64,000 nucleotides of DNA from Mesorhizobium sp. B1-1-8 (GTDB taxonomy: Bacteria; Pseudomonadota; Alphaproteobacteria; Rhizobiales; Rhizobiaceae), in contig NZ_CP083956.1 in the NCBI RefSeq assembly GCF_006442795.2, forward strand, positions 3,883,501-3,947,500, read 5' to 3'. The translations under genes were made by a program, and so were the position numbers. This document shows positions 44,375 through 52,998 of the stretch, one piece after another (the stretch's first letter is position 1; each line of letters begins with the position of its first letter). Below the pieces are notes generated by a model that was not told where the DNA came from, did no database searches, and saw only the letters and a program-made list of their open reading frames with translations.

Positions 44375-45433
44375 TCAGATCGTAACCACCATCTTGCCGG
44401 CATTGGCGAGCGGCGTGGTGACACCCGACAGCATCGTGCGGATGTGAGCGACCCTCTGGTAGCGGCCGTTGACGGAGATGCGCGGCAACGCGTGCAGGAA
44501 GCCGGCATGCTCGGCTCTCAGCACGCCATGCCTTGTCGTCACCGCCGATATATAGCCGGCATCGCGGGCAAACCCCACCTCGCGGCAGCCGACGGCGCTG
44601 GCGTAGCCATAGGGATAGGCGAGATGACGCGGCTCCCCGCCGAGCTTATCCTTGAGGATACGCCGGACGTCGCCGATCTCGCGGCGTGCATCGGATTCCG
44701 ACAGCCGCTTCAGATTGCGGTGATTGACGGTATGCCCGCCGATGGTCACCAGCGGATGGGCGGCCATTGTGCGGAGCTCATCCCAGTTCATCAACGTGCT
44801 CGTGCGGCCTGAGCCGAACTTGTAGCCGTTCATGCGCGCCAGTTCGCGCAACGCGGCGCCCTGCTCATCCTCCGGCACTTCCAATGTCAGCCAGGCATTC
44901 AACCTTGCAATGGCCTGGATCTTTCGGCCAGGCGTTGAGCAATCGATGACCGCCGATCCACTCGCCGTCTTCAGCGTCACATGCGAGCCGGTGTCGACGA
45001 TATCCTCGACCACGTCCCACCAGAGGTCTGCTGCCCCGTCGATCAGGCCAGGCGCGACATAGATGGTGATCGGCGCACCATGCTTCTCCAACACCGGCAG
45101 CGCTTCCGTCATGTTGTCGCGATAGGCGTCGTCGGCAGTGATCGTCGCAAACTGGCCGCCCTTGCCGCTGAGCTTGATGCGCTCGATCGCTTCATCAAGG
45201 GAAACAAAGGTATAGCCTCTTCCCTTCATGTCGGCGATCAACCTGTCGAGAAAAGCGGGGGCGATGTTCAGGTGGCGGTTGACGCTGTTGGGTTTCTCAG
45301 GCGTCGCGGTCACGCGATGCAGCATCAAAATGGCGCCGATGCCGCCGACAAACGGCTTCGCCAGCGGAGCAAGACCGGTGTAACGGGCAAGGTTCAGCGC
45401 CAGTTTCCGGATTGCCTCGCCCCCGTCGATCAT
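44375..45433 (-). CDS. Polysaccharide deacetylase (NodB-homology domain)
   Basis: This CE4-type enzyme is probably a deacetylase of an N-acetylated surface polysaccharide. In the 352-residue protein the NodB motif 1 reads ITADDAYRDN where the classical form is TFDDG, and motif 2 reads GGHTVNHRNLKRL with the two metal histidines. LAYPYGYAS is motif 3. There is no clear signal peptide. It diverges from the BcsL-like acyltransferase gene, and both resemble the modifying enzymes of holdfast loci (HfsH-like and HfsK-like roles, inferred). The altered motif 1 keeps the two acidic residues. Confidence 0.87.
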   Translation of the reverse strand: MIDGGEAIRKLALNLARYTGLAPLAKPFVGGIGAILMLHRVTATPEKPNSVNRHLNIAPAFLDRLIADMKGRGYTFVSLDEAIERIKLSGKGGQFATITADDAYRDNMTEALPVLEKHGAPITIYVAPGLIDGAADLWWDVVEDIVDTGSHVTLKTASGSAVIDCSTPGRKIQAIARLNAWLTLEVPEDEQGAALRELARMNGYKFGSGRTSTLMNWDELRTMAAHPLVTIGGHTVNHRNLKRLSESDARREIGDVRRILKDKLGGEPRHLAYPYGYASAVGCREVGFARDAGYISAVTTRHGVLRAEHAGFLHALPRISVNGRYQRVAHIRTMLSGVTTPLANAGKMVVTI

Positions 45434-45523
45434 TCCTTCACCTTTTGCGCCTAGGCTTATTCAAGCACGACATTCGCCTATGCGAACCCCAGGTTGCAAC
45501 CAATACGTCTTAAGGATTGAGGG

Positions 45524-46753
45524 ATGGTTGACGCCATCGCGTCATTTGACGGCAATCGCGTCGCGGCCAACGAAGCTCCACCCCGCGCGCCCGTCTCAAA
45601 ACAAGGCGGCCTGACGGCGGCGGTGAGCGGCAGCGCAGGCCTTGCCGACTACGCGCAATTCTGCGCTTCGGCGTTGTTTGCTCCGGCGCAGAGCGCGATC
45701 TGGGTGCGCAGCTGGTCGACCGAGACCAGCGCCGACATTGTCGTCGCCACGCTAAGCGCCGAAGGTGTCCCGATGCTTTCGCTGGCCCTGGAAGTCACCA
45801 GCCTCGGCCCATTCCGCGTTGCCCATTTCGCCGGCGGGCGCCACGCCAACGGCAATTTCGCGGCCGCCAGCCCGCACTTGCTGCCAAACATCGATGGCCC
45901 GGCGATCCGCTCGCTGTTCACGGCCATCCGCAAGGCGCGGCCGGACATCGACCTCGTGGCGCTGGAACGGCTGCTGCCCGATCTCGACGGTATTGCCAAC
46001 CCGCTCGCCGCGCTCGCTAATTTTCCGAGCCCCAACCTTGCGCTCGCGGTCGGTCTCAGCGGCGGCTTCGACGCGCTGCTGGCCCGCGCCAGCGGCAAAC
46101 GCAAGCGCAAGAAGCACCGCTCGCAGACGCGCAAGTTCGAGGCGGTCGGTAGCTTCCGCCGTGTCGAGGCTCGCTCGCGCGAAGAAGTCGACAGGCTGCT
46201 CGACGCCTTCTTCGACATGAAGGAAGCGCGGTTCCGCAAGATGGGCATCGCCAATGTGTTCGGCGACGCCCAAGTGCGCGCTTTCTTCCGGGCCTTGTTT
46301 GCGGATGCTCTTGCCGAGGAAAAGCCGTCCTTCCTGCTGCATGGACTGGAGGTGGCGGGGAAGCTGCGCGCCATCACAGGCTCCAGCCGCTCGGGCAAGC
46401 GGCTGATTTGCGAGTTCGGGGCGATCGCCGAGGACGATCTGGCCTTCACCAGTCCCGGCGACTTCCTGTTCTTCGACAACATCCAGGAAGCCTGCGAGAA
46501 GGGCTTCGACATTTATGATTTCTCGGTTGGCGACGAACCTTACAAACGGCTGTGGTGCGACATCGAAACCCGGCATTTCGAGGTGCTGGCGCCGCTGACG
46601 CTGAAAGGCCGCGCGTTGGCGATGGCGCTGAGACAGGGCGCGCGGGCCAAGGCGTTCATCAAGAACAACCCGACGGTGTGGCAGCTGACAAAGATGCTGC
46701 GCCGCAAGGCCGCCGGACAGGCAGCGCCAACTGCTGCCGAGGATGACAGTTAG
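45524..46753 (+). CDS. BcsL/FemAB-type acyltransferase (GNAT fold)
   Basis: This 409-residue cytoplasmic protein of the Acetyltransf_6 (CelD/BcsL) group transfers acyl groups to sugar nucleotides or polymer precursors. The central GNAT domain (about 190-350) shows RKFEAVGSFRRVEARSREEVDRLLDAFFDMKEARF, a FemAB-like linker and DFLFFDNIQEACEKGFDIYDFSVGDEPYKRLWC. In Caulobacter a protein of this group (HfsK) modifies holdfast polysaccharide; a similar role here is inference from context. It diverges from the deacetylase gene. Confidence 0.85.
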   Translation: MVDAIASFDGNRVAANEAPPRAPVSKQGGLTAAVSGSAGLADYAQFCASALFAPAQSAIWVRSWSTETSADIVVATLSAEGVPMLSLALEVTSLGPFRVAHFAGGRHANGNFAAASPHLLPNIDGPAIRSLFTAIRKARPDIDLVALERLLPDLDGIANPLAALANFPSPNLALAVGLSGGFDALLARASGKRKRKKHRSQTRKFEAVGSFRRVEARSREEVDRLLDAFFDMKEARFRKMGIANVFGDAQVRAFFRALFADALAEEKPSFLLHGLEVAGKLRAITGSSRSGKRLICEFGAIAEDDLAFTSPGDFLFFDNIQEACEKGFDIYDFSVGDEPYKRLWCDIETRHFEVLAPLTLKGRALAMALRQGARAKAFIKNNPTVWQLTKMLRRKAAGQAAPTAAEDDS

Positions 46754-46901
46754 CCTGGAAAGGCTGGTCGGCATATCGCACAATCGCCGTTGAGCTCCAA
46801 GTTGATACGGGCAAGCGGGTCGAGGTTGAGACCTTTGAAGGGTCTTGGACGGAACCTATCGCCGGCCACGCGGTTTTCGCACTCAGAAGGAGGAACCGGC
46901 C

Positions 46902-47138
46902 ATGGCTAAGTGCGACCAGTGCGGCAATGACTACGACAAGGCATTCCAAGTGAGCCTGGACGGGCAAACCTACACGTTTGACAGCTTCGAGTGTGCGGTC
47001 CAGAAGCTTGCGCCGACGTGCCCTCATTGCAGTGTACGGATCATGGGGCATGGCGTCGAGCAGGGCGATATCATCTATTGCTGCGCGCATTGCGCCGGGC
47101 AGGAAGGGGCCAACGCGCTGACTGACCGCGCACCTTGA
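46902..47138 (+). CDS. Small cysteine-rich metal-binding protein
   Basis: This 78-residue protein has paired cysteines in a zinc-ribbon-like layout: CDQCGNDYDKAFQV, FECAVQKLAPTCPHCSVRIMGHG and IIYCCAHCAG. The arrangement resembles a metallothionein-like or YHS-type zinc-binding protein; YHS is suggested by FDSFECAVQKLAP. The start at 46902 follows AAGGAGGAACC. There is no signal peptide. It lies between the acyltransferase and the convergent Wzc-like gene; a link to polysaccharide export is not evident. Confidence 0.75.
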   Translation: MAKCDQCGNDYDKAFQVSLDGQTYTFDSFECAVQKLAPTCPHCSVRIMGHGVEQGDIIYCCAHCAGQEGANALTDRAP

Positions 47139-47194
47139 CATCCGCGGTCCTCTTTGCCCCTCCTCTGGAGGCCATGCGGGAGCGCTTTCCAGCC

Positions 47195-49405
47195 TTATGC
47201 AGCCGAGCGGCGTCCGGGCAGCGGCGTTCCCGGCGGTTCGTGGCCGACAGGGGTCACCAGCGTCAGATCCGGGTAGCCGTTCTCGATCAGCTTGACCGCG
47301 GCCTGCGTCACCTCGTCATCGGCTTCCAGCATTGACAGGAAGACCTCGGTGCCCTCGCCGACCAGGCGGCTGATGCCTTGCGCGTCGGCGGGGCCGCATT
47401 CGACCACGACCAGATCATAGGCGGTGGTCAGCGACTGCATGATGATCGGCAGCCGGTCGGCGGCGCGCATTGCCCGGACAGGATCGGCGGTGCCAACTGG
47501 AACGACGTGGGCATCCGAATAAAGATCGGGATGGATGACATCGCTGAACTGCGCTTCGGAGGCCAGCAGATTGGTGATGCCGGGGAAAAGCCCGCTGTCC
47601 AGCATCGGCCGCGAGGCGGCGCCCGAGGCGGTGAGATCGAGCAGCAGGACGCGCAGGCCGGCGTCGGAGACCTCGCGCGCCACCAGCACGGCGGTAGCGG
47701 CAGCCTCGTCGCCTTCCGGCGACACGAAGATGGCGCGCGCCGCTCCCGAAGCGATCAGCTTCTCCGCCGCCTTGTCGACATCGATCTCACCGAGTTTGGA
47801 CTGCACCGGTTTTGGCGGTTCCGCCACCGCTTCCGCCTCCGTGGTGACGACCTCGTCATCACCGACGTCGGAAGGAACCGTGTCATCCGCGGGTTCGACC
47901 GCCACCGGTTCGGCGCGCGCCACCGGTTCGGTGCGAACTACCGGCTCGGTGCGTGCCACCGGCATCGCCACCTGTTCGATATGGTCGAAGCGCGCGCCTG
48001 TTGCGGGGCGCATGGCGCGGCCGGAGAACAATTCCCCCAGCAACGTAGCGATCGCCATCAATAGCAACGACGCGACCGCCGCTGCACCTGTGATTGGTCC
48101 GATCTTCGGGAAATAAGGCTCCGTCGGCGCTCGGGCCTCAGACATGATCCGGGCGTCGACCGGCAAATATTGGCGAATGTTGCGCGAAGAGGCCTCACGG
48201 TAGTTCGCCATATAGGTTTCAAGCTGCTGGCGCTGAACGGCCGCGTCGCGCTGCAGCGCATCGAGCTGGACCTGCTGTTCGCCGGCGCGCGATGATGCGG
48301 CCTTCAACTGGTTGACGTCGGAAACCAGCTGAGCTTCACGCGCCTTTGCCGAATCGGCCTGCGCCGTCAGCCCTCTGATGATCTTCTGGGCTTCGTTGCG
48401 AATCTGACCATCGAGATCGGCAAGCTGCGACTTCAGCGCCCGGATGCGCGGATGGTTGTCGAGCAAGGTCGTCGAAAGATCGGCAATGTTGGTCTTGAGC
48501 TCGACCTGGCGTTCGCGCAGGCGCTGGATCAATTCGGAGGACAGCACCTCCGGCACGCTGTCGAGCGAGCCGCCATTCTGCAGCGCCTTGCGCACGCTCT
48601 CCGCACTTCCCTCGGCTGCAGCGCGACTGGCGCGCACCCGCGACAATTCAGTCGACAGTTCGGAGAGCTGCTGGGTAGCCAGCACCGCATTGTTGCCGCC
48701 CATCAAAAGGTCTGACTGGGCGCGGTATGCAGCAACCTTGGCTTCGGCCTGCTTCACCCGATCCTGCAATTCGGCGATTTCCGGCCCAAGGAACTCCGTG
48801 GCGGCGGAATTCGATAGCTTTTTGGCGTTGCCCTTGGAGGCCATGTAGGCCTTCGCAATTTCGTTCGAGATCGCCGCCGCCAGGTTGGGGTCCTCCGAAG
48901 AGAATTCGATTGCGATGGCGCGAGACTTTTCGACACCGTACACGTTGAGCTTGTCGTGCATTGCTTTCAGGACACGATCTTCCAGGGGAATATCGATCGG
49001 ATCGCTCTTCAGCCCGACAAGAATGAGGACTCGACTCAGAGGCGACGCCTTCAGCGTTTCGTCGAATTCCGGCTTTTCTTCGAGATTGAGCGTCTTTGCT
49101 ACCTGCTTGAGGATGTCAGGCGACGAAATGATCTGGACCTCGGTGGCTACCGCTTCCTCGCCCGGTATCGACTTGTCGTCATTGGTCGAGCCCGCCGGCC
49201 GCGTGAAAACCGATTCGCCTGGCCCGATCTCAAGCTTGGCCACGGCCTTATACTGCGGCGTCGCGAACCAGGCGAAGGCAAAGGCAAGGCCGGTGACGAC
49301 AAGCGTGACGAAGAGAATGCGCAGCCAGTTCCTCGCCAGACTGGCAAAGAGCTGTCTCAGATCGACATCGACATCTGCGGCCGCGGCCTGAACGGACATT
49401 CTCAT
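47195..49405 (-). CDS. Wzc-like polysaccharide co-polymerase with degenerate kinase domain
   Basis: This inner-membrane PCP-2a-type protein is thought to control chain length and export of a polysaccharide. The 736 residues comprise a helix near 29-49, a Wzz domain, a long periplasmic coiled coil (about 200-400) and a second helix near 435-460. A linker follows with tandem TEPV-x-R repeats (about 480-500). The C-terminal BY-kinase-like domain (about 550-736) is degenerate. The Walker A site reads SPEGDEAAATAV, lacking GKS/T, Walker A' reads LLLDLTASG, and Walker B reads YDLVVVECGPAD. No Tyr cluster follows. It should not autophosphorylate. Start could also be 49399. Confidence 0.9.
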   Translation of the reverse strand: MRMSVQAAAADVDVDLRQLFASLARNWLRILFVTLVVTGLAFAFAWFATPQYKAVAKLEIGPGESVFTRPAGSTNDDKSIPGEEAVATEVQIISSPDILKQVAKTLNLEEKPEFDETLKASPLSRVLILVGLKSDPIDIPLEDRVLKAMHDKLNVYGVEKSRAIAIEFSSEDPNLAAAISNEIAKAYMASKGNAKKLSNSAATEFLGPEIAELQDRVKQAEAKVAAYRAQSDLLMGGNNAVLATQQLSELSTELSRVRASRAAAEGSAESVRKALQNGGSLDSVPEVLSSELIQRLRERQVELKTNIADLSTTLLDNHPRIRALKSQLADLDGQIRNEAQKIIRGLTAQADSAKAREAQLVSDVNQLKAASSRAGEQQVQLDALQRDAAVQRQQLETYMANYREASSRNIRQYLPVDARIMSEARAPTEPYFPKIGPITGAAAVASLLLMAIATLLGELFSGRAMRPATGARFDHIEQVAMPVARTEPVVRTEPVARAEPVAVEPADDTVPSDVGDDEVVTTEAEAVAEPPKPVQSKLGEIDVDKAAEKLIASGAARAIFVSPEGDEAAATAVLVAREVSDAGLRVLLLDLTASGAASRPMLDSGLFPGITNLLASEAQFSDVIHPDLYSDAHVVPVGTADPVRAMRAADRLPIIMQSLTTAYDLVVVECGPADAQGISRLVGEGTEVFLSMLEADDEVTQAAVKLIENGYPDLTLVTPVGHEPPGTPLPGRRSAA

Positions 49406-49665
49406 CCTGCTCCGGAACTATGAGTCGAGGATGGACCGTAAACAACTATGGTAACTCAGCCGTTAAGATCAGCGCTGACGCCTATTAGAAGTTACTCAGA
49501 GAATATCCGGCGAACATAATAAAAGGATTATGCTTTTGCCGGTCGCCGCCGTTTCGCTCGGCCGTCCTTTACCGGCCATTAACCCTAACAGGATGATAAC
49601 AGGCGCACTTTCCTGGGGTTGACCGCGACAGCCGCGGCAAGAGCGATGAAGGTACGTGACCGGAC
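49406..49665. promoter_or_regulatory. Divergent promoter region of the polysaccharide locus
   Basis: This 260-bp gap between the Wzc-like and the export lipoprotein genes presumably holds both promoters. It contains the inverted repeat CATAAT-AAAAGG-ATTATG (49515-49532) and is AT-richer than its flanks. No clear -35/-10 pair was found. Confidence 0.4.
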
Positions 49666-50229
49666 ATGAAAAGCACTGCTTCTCTCTTTCGCGCTTTGCT
49701 GGCCGTCTCGCTGCTCACCGGCTGCTCCAGCTACCGCCCGGCACCCGCCGCCTTCCATGAAGTGCTCGACCAGCCCTACCGGCTCGGCGCCGGCGACCGC
49801 GTCCGCGTCACCGTGTTCGAGCAGGACGGGCTGACCAACACTTACAGCGTCGACCAGTCCGGCTACCTGTCCTTCCCGCTTGTCGGCACCGTGCCGGCGC
49901 GCGGCCACACCGCCCAGCAGCTGGAGAAGGAAATCGCCGACAAACTGCGCCAGGGTTATCTGCGCGATCCGGACGTTTCGGTCGAGATCGACCGCTACCG
50001 GCCGATCTTCGTCATGGGCGAAGTGGGTGCGGCCGGCCAGTATTCCTATGTGCCGGGCCTCACCGTGCAGAAGGCGGTGGCGATCGCCGGCGGCTTCACA
50101 CCGCGCGCCAATCAGGAAAGCGTCGACATCACCCGCGACATCAACGGCAAGGTGATGACCGGCAGGGTGCAGACGTCGGACCCACTCCTGCCCGGCGACA
50201 CCGTCTACGTCCGCGAACGCCTGTTCTGA
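49666..50229 (+). CDS. Polysaccharide export lipoprotein (short Wza-like)
   Basis: This outer-membrane polysaccharide export protein forms the exit channel. The 187-residue product has a lipoprotein signal with the lipobox LLTGCSS at about 17-23. The Poly_export domain starts PYRLGAGDRVRVTVFEQDGL (about 38-57), and an SLBB-like part follows (GEVGAAGQYSYVPGLTVQKAVAIAGGF, about 118-145). It lacks the C-terminal membrane helix of full-length Wza (about 380 residues), as in HfsD-like or other short OPX proteins. It is followed by the glycosyltransferase gene after 8 bp. Confidence 0.92.
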   Translation: MKSTASLFRALLAVSLLTGCSSYRPAPAAFHEVLDQPYRLGAGDRVRVTVFEQDGLTNTYSVDQSGYLSFPLVGTVPARGHTAQQLEKEIADKLRQGYLRDPDVSVEIDRYRPIFVMGEVGAAGQYSYVPGLTVQKAVAIAGGFTPRANQESVDITRDINGKVMTGRVQTSDPLLPGDTVYVRERLF

Positions 50230-50237
50230 AAACCAGC

Positions 50238-51368
50238 GTGGCGGCTCACCTCCGCATCGTCCACTGCTTCCGCTCACCGGTCGGAGGAATCTTCCGGCAC
50301 GTGCGCGACCTGACCGAGGCGCAGCTTGCTGCCGGCCATTCGGTCGGCATCGTCTGCGATTCGACCACCGGCGGCGACTATGAGGAGCGCCTGTTCGAGG
50401 CAATGAAAGGCAGCCTCGCGCTCGGCATCCATCGCACGCCTATGCAGCGTCATATCGGCCCGGGCGACCTCGCAGCCGCCTGGCGCACCTACCGAATCAT
50501 CAAGGAATTGCGGCCGGACGTGCTGCACGGGCACGGCGCCAAGGGTGGCGCCTATGCCCGTCTGTTCGGCTCGATGTTGCGGGTATCAAGGTCTCGCGTA
50601 GCCCGCCTTTATTCGCCGCATGGCGGCTCCCTCCATTATGACGAAACGACGGCAACCGGGAAGCTGTTCTTCGCGCTGGAGCGCTTCATGGCGCGCTTCA
50701 CCGATTGCCTGCTGTTTGTCTCCGACTATGAGCGGCGGACCTATCGCCGGAAGGTCGGCGAGCCGCCTATCCCCAACACGCTGGTCTATAACGGCCTGCG
50801 CGCCGCCGAATTCGAACCGGTGGCAAGCGCGCCCGACGCGGCCGACTTTCTCTACATCGGCATGATGCGCGATCTCAAAGGTCCGGACATCTTCATCGAC
50901 GCGCTGGCGCTGGCCGGCACGGAGATCGGCCGTCCGTTGAGCGCGGTGATGGTCGGCGACGGCGACGACCTGCCCCGCTATCATGCGCAGGTGGAACGGC
51001 TCGGGCTTGCCGGCCGTGTCCGTTTCCAGCCGCCGATGCCCGCAAGGCAGGCTTTTGCGCTTTCCCAATTGGTCGTGGTTCCGTCCCGCGCCGAGGCGAT
51101 GCCCTACATCGTGCTGGAGACGCTGGCCGCCGGCCGACCGATGATCGCCACCGCGGTCGGCGGTATCCCCGAGATCTTCGGCGAAGCCTCCCCTGCCCTG
51201 ATCCGGCCGGATGCCGGCCTGCTGGCGGACAAGATGCAGATAGCGCTCAACGATCTCGACGCCTACCGCGGACTGATGCCGCAGCTTGGCGAACTCAAGG
51301 CCCGATTCGGCGCCGACGTCATGGCGGCCGACATCGAGAAGGCCTATTTCGCGGCGCTGAGCAAATAG
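50238..51368 (+). CDS. GT4-family glycosyltransferase
   Basis: This retaining glycosyltransferase of GT-B fold (GT4) probably adds one sugar to a lipid-linked repeat unit. The 376-residue product has an N-terminal acceptor domain (VHCFRSPVGGIFRHVRDLTEAQLAAGHSV) and a C-terminal nucleotide-sugar domain with the E-x7-E motif in PSRAEAMPYIVLETLAAGRP near 280 and VGGIPEIFGEASP. The start is GTG at 50238. It is co-directional with the export lipoprotein and initiating transferase genes. Confidence 0.9.
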   Translation: MAAHLRIVHCFRSPVGGIFRHVRDLTEAQLAAGHSVGIVCDSTTGGDYEERLFEAMKGSLALGIHRTPMQRHIGPGDLAAAWRTYRIIKELRPDVLHGHGAKGGAYARLFGSMLRVSRSRVARLYSPHGGSLHYDETTATGKLFFALERFMARFTDCLLFVSDYERRTYRRKVGEPPIPNTLVYNGLRAAEFEPVASAPDAADFLYIGMMRDLKGPDIFIDALALAGTEIGRPLSAVMVGDGDDLPRYHAQVERLGLAGRVRFQPPMPARQAFALSQLVVVPSRAEAMPYIVLETLAAGRPMIATAVGGIPEIFGEASPALIRPDAGLLADKMQIALNDLDAYRGLMPQLGELKARFGADVMAADIEKAYFAALSK

Positions 51369-51462
51369 CCCCGAACTGCAACGGCTTCAAAACCACTGGT
51401 TGTTTCAAGGCTTTCTTAGCTCTCTTTTGCTATTGGATGGCGCGAAGCTCGCGGACAATCCC

Positions 51463-52998
51463 ATGAACGAGATCGATCCCGTGCGCCGCTTTTCCATGGA
51501 TGCGGTGCGCAAATTCGACACACCCGCCGAAAGCGAAAAGCCCGGCGGCATCAACGACGTCGCCCGCCAGGTCGCCTCGCAATACCGGCGCGATACGATG
51601 TCGCCGATCATGGTCAGCGGCGTGCTGCGCATGGTCGAGTTCGCCGTGCTGTTCCTGTCTGGGCTATGCCTCTATTTCTACTATCTCGGCTTCTTCAACT
51701 ATCTTGCCTGGCAATATCCGCTGACGATCGCCGCCGCCTCGTTCCTGACGGTGGTGCTGCTCGATGTCACCGACAGCTACCAGGTCTCCACCTTGATGCG
51801 GCCGATCGCCAATTTCGGCCGCGTGCTGCTGGTCTGGGCGGGCACCTTCGCGTTGATGGCGCTCACCGCCTTTGCCATGAAGATGTCGCAAGACTATTCG
51901 CGCCTTTTGTTCGGCACATGGTTCGTGGTCGGGTTCGTGCTGATCTTCGGCCTCAGGCTGGTGATGTCGAGGCTCATCCGGCGCTGGGCGCGCGACGGCC
52001 GCATGGAGCGCCGCGCCGTCATCGTCGGCGGCGGCAAGTCGGCGGAGGGGCTGATCCGCTCGGTCGAGAAGCAGCCCTACAACGACATCCGCATCTGCGG
52101 CATCTTCGACGACCGCGGCGACAAGCGCTCGCCGCCGATCGTCGCCGGCTACCCGAAGCTCGGCACCATCTCCGAACTGATCGAATTCGCCCGCATCGCG
52201 CGCATCGACATGCTGATCGTGTCGCTGCCGCTGACCGCCGAATCGCGCGTGCTGCAACTGTTGAAGAAACTCTGGGTGCTGCCGGTCGACATCCGTCTTT
52301 CGGCGCATTCGAATGCGCTGCAGTTCCGGCCCCGCGCCTATTCCTACATCGGCTCGGTGCCGATGCTCGATATTTTCGACAAGCCGATCAACGACTGGGA
52401 TTCGGTCGCCAAGCGCGCCTTCGACATCCTCTTCTCGCTCGTTGGCATCGTCCTCTTCTCCCCGGTGATGCTCGCCACCGCTCTTGCCATCAAGCTCGAC
52501 AGCAAAGGTCCGGTGCTGTTCAAGCAGAAGCGCCACGGCTTCAACAACGAGGTGATCGAGGTCTACAAGTTCCGCTCGATGTACACCGACAGGTCCGACC
52601 CCACCGCCAAGCAGACGGTGACCAAGAACGATCCGCGCGTCACCCGCGTCGGCCGCTTCATCCGCAAGACCTCGATCGACGAGCTGCCGCAGTTCTTCAA
52701 TTCGCTGTTCGGGTCGCTGTCGCTGGTCGGGCCGCGCCCGCATGCGATCGCCGCCCAGTCGCACAATCTGCTCTACAACGAGGTGGTCGACGGCTATTTC
52801 GCCCGCCACAAGGTCAAGCCCGGCGTCACCGGCTGGGCGCAGATCAACGGCTGGCGCGGCGAGATGGACACCAATGAAAAGATCCGCATGCGCACCGAAT
52901 ACGACCTCTATTACATCGAGAACTGGTCGATGCTGTTCGACCTGCGCATCCTGTTCCTGACGCCGGTCCGCCTGCTCAACACGGAAAATGCCTATTGA
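51463..52998 (+). CDS. Undecaprenyl-phosphate sugar-1-phosphate transferase (WbaP/ExoY-type)
   Basis: This polyprenol-phosphate hexose-1-phosphate transferase begins a repeat unit on undecaprenyl phosphate. The 511-residue form starts at MNEIDPVRR (51463); a TTG at 51400 gives 21 more residues. The N-terminal half has four membrane helices and a CoA-binding-like domain (RRAVIVGGGKSAEGLIRSVE). The catalytic domain (about 310-511) shows KRAFDILFSLVGIVLFSP, GPVLFKQKRHGFNN, KFRSMYTD, KTSIDELPQFFNSLFGSLSLVGPRPH and KPGVTGWAQINGWRGE. It fits UppE/HfsE-like initiating enzymes. Confidence 0.92.
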   Translation: MNEIDPVRRFSMDAVRKFDTPAESEKPGGINDVARQVASQYRRDTMSPIMVSGVLRMVEFAVLFLSGLCLYFYYLGFFNYLAWQYPLTIAAASFLTVVLLDVTDSYQVSTLMRPIANFGRVLLVWAGTFALMALTAFAMKMSQDYSRLLFGTWFVVGFVLIFGLRLVMSRLIRRWARDGRMERRAVIVGGGKSAEGLIRSVEKQPYNDIRICGIFDDRGDKRSPPIVAGYPKLGTISELIEFARIARIDMLIVSLPLTAESRVLQLLKKLWVLPVDIRLSAHSNALQFRPRAYSYIGSVPMLDIFDKPINDWDSVAKRAFDILFSLVGIVLFSPVMLATALAIKLDSKGPVLFKQKRHGFNNEVIEVYKFRSMYTDRSDPTAKQTVTKNDPRVTRVGRFIRKTSIDELPQFFNSLFGSLSLVGPRPHAIAAQSHNLLYNEVVDGYFARHKVKPGVTGWAQINGWRGEMDTNEKIRMRTEYDLYYIENWSMLFDLRILFLTPVRLLNTENAY

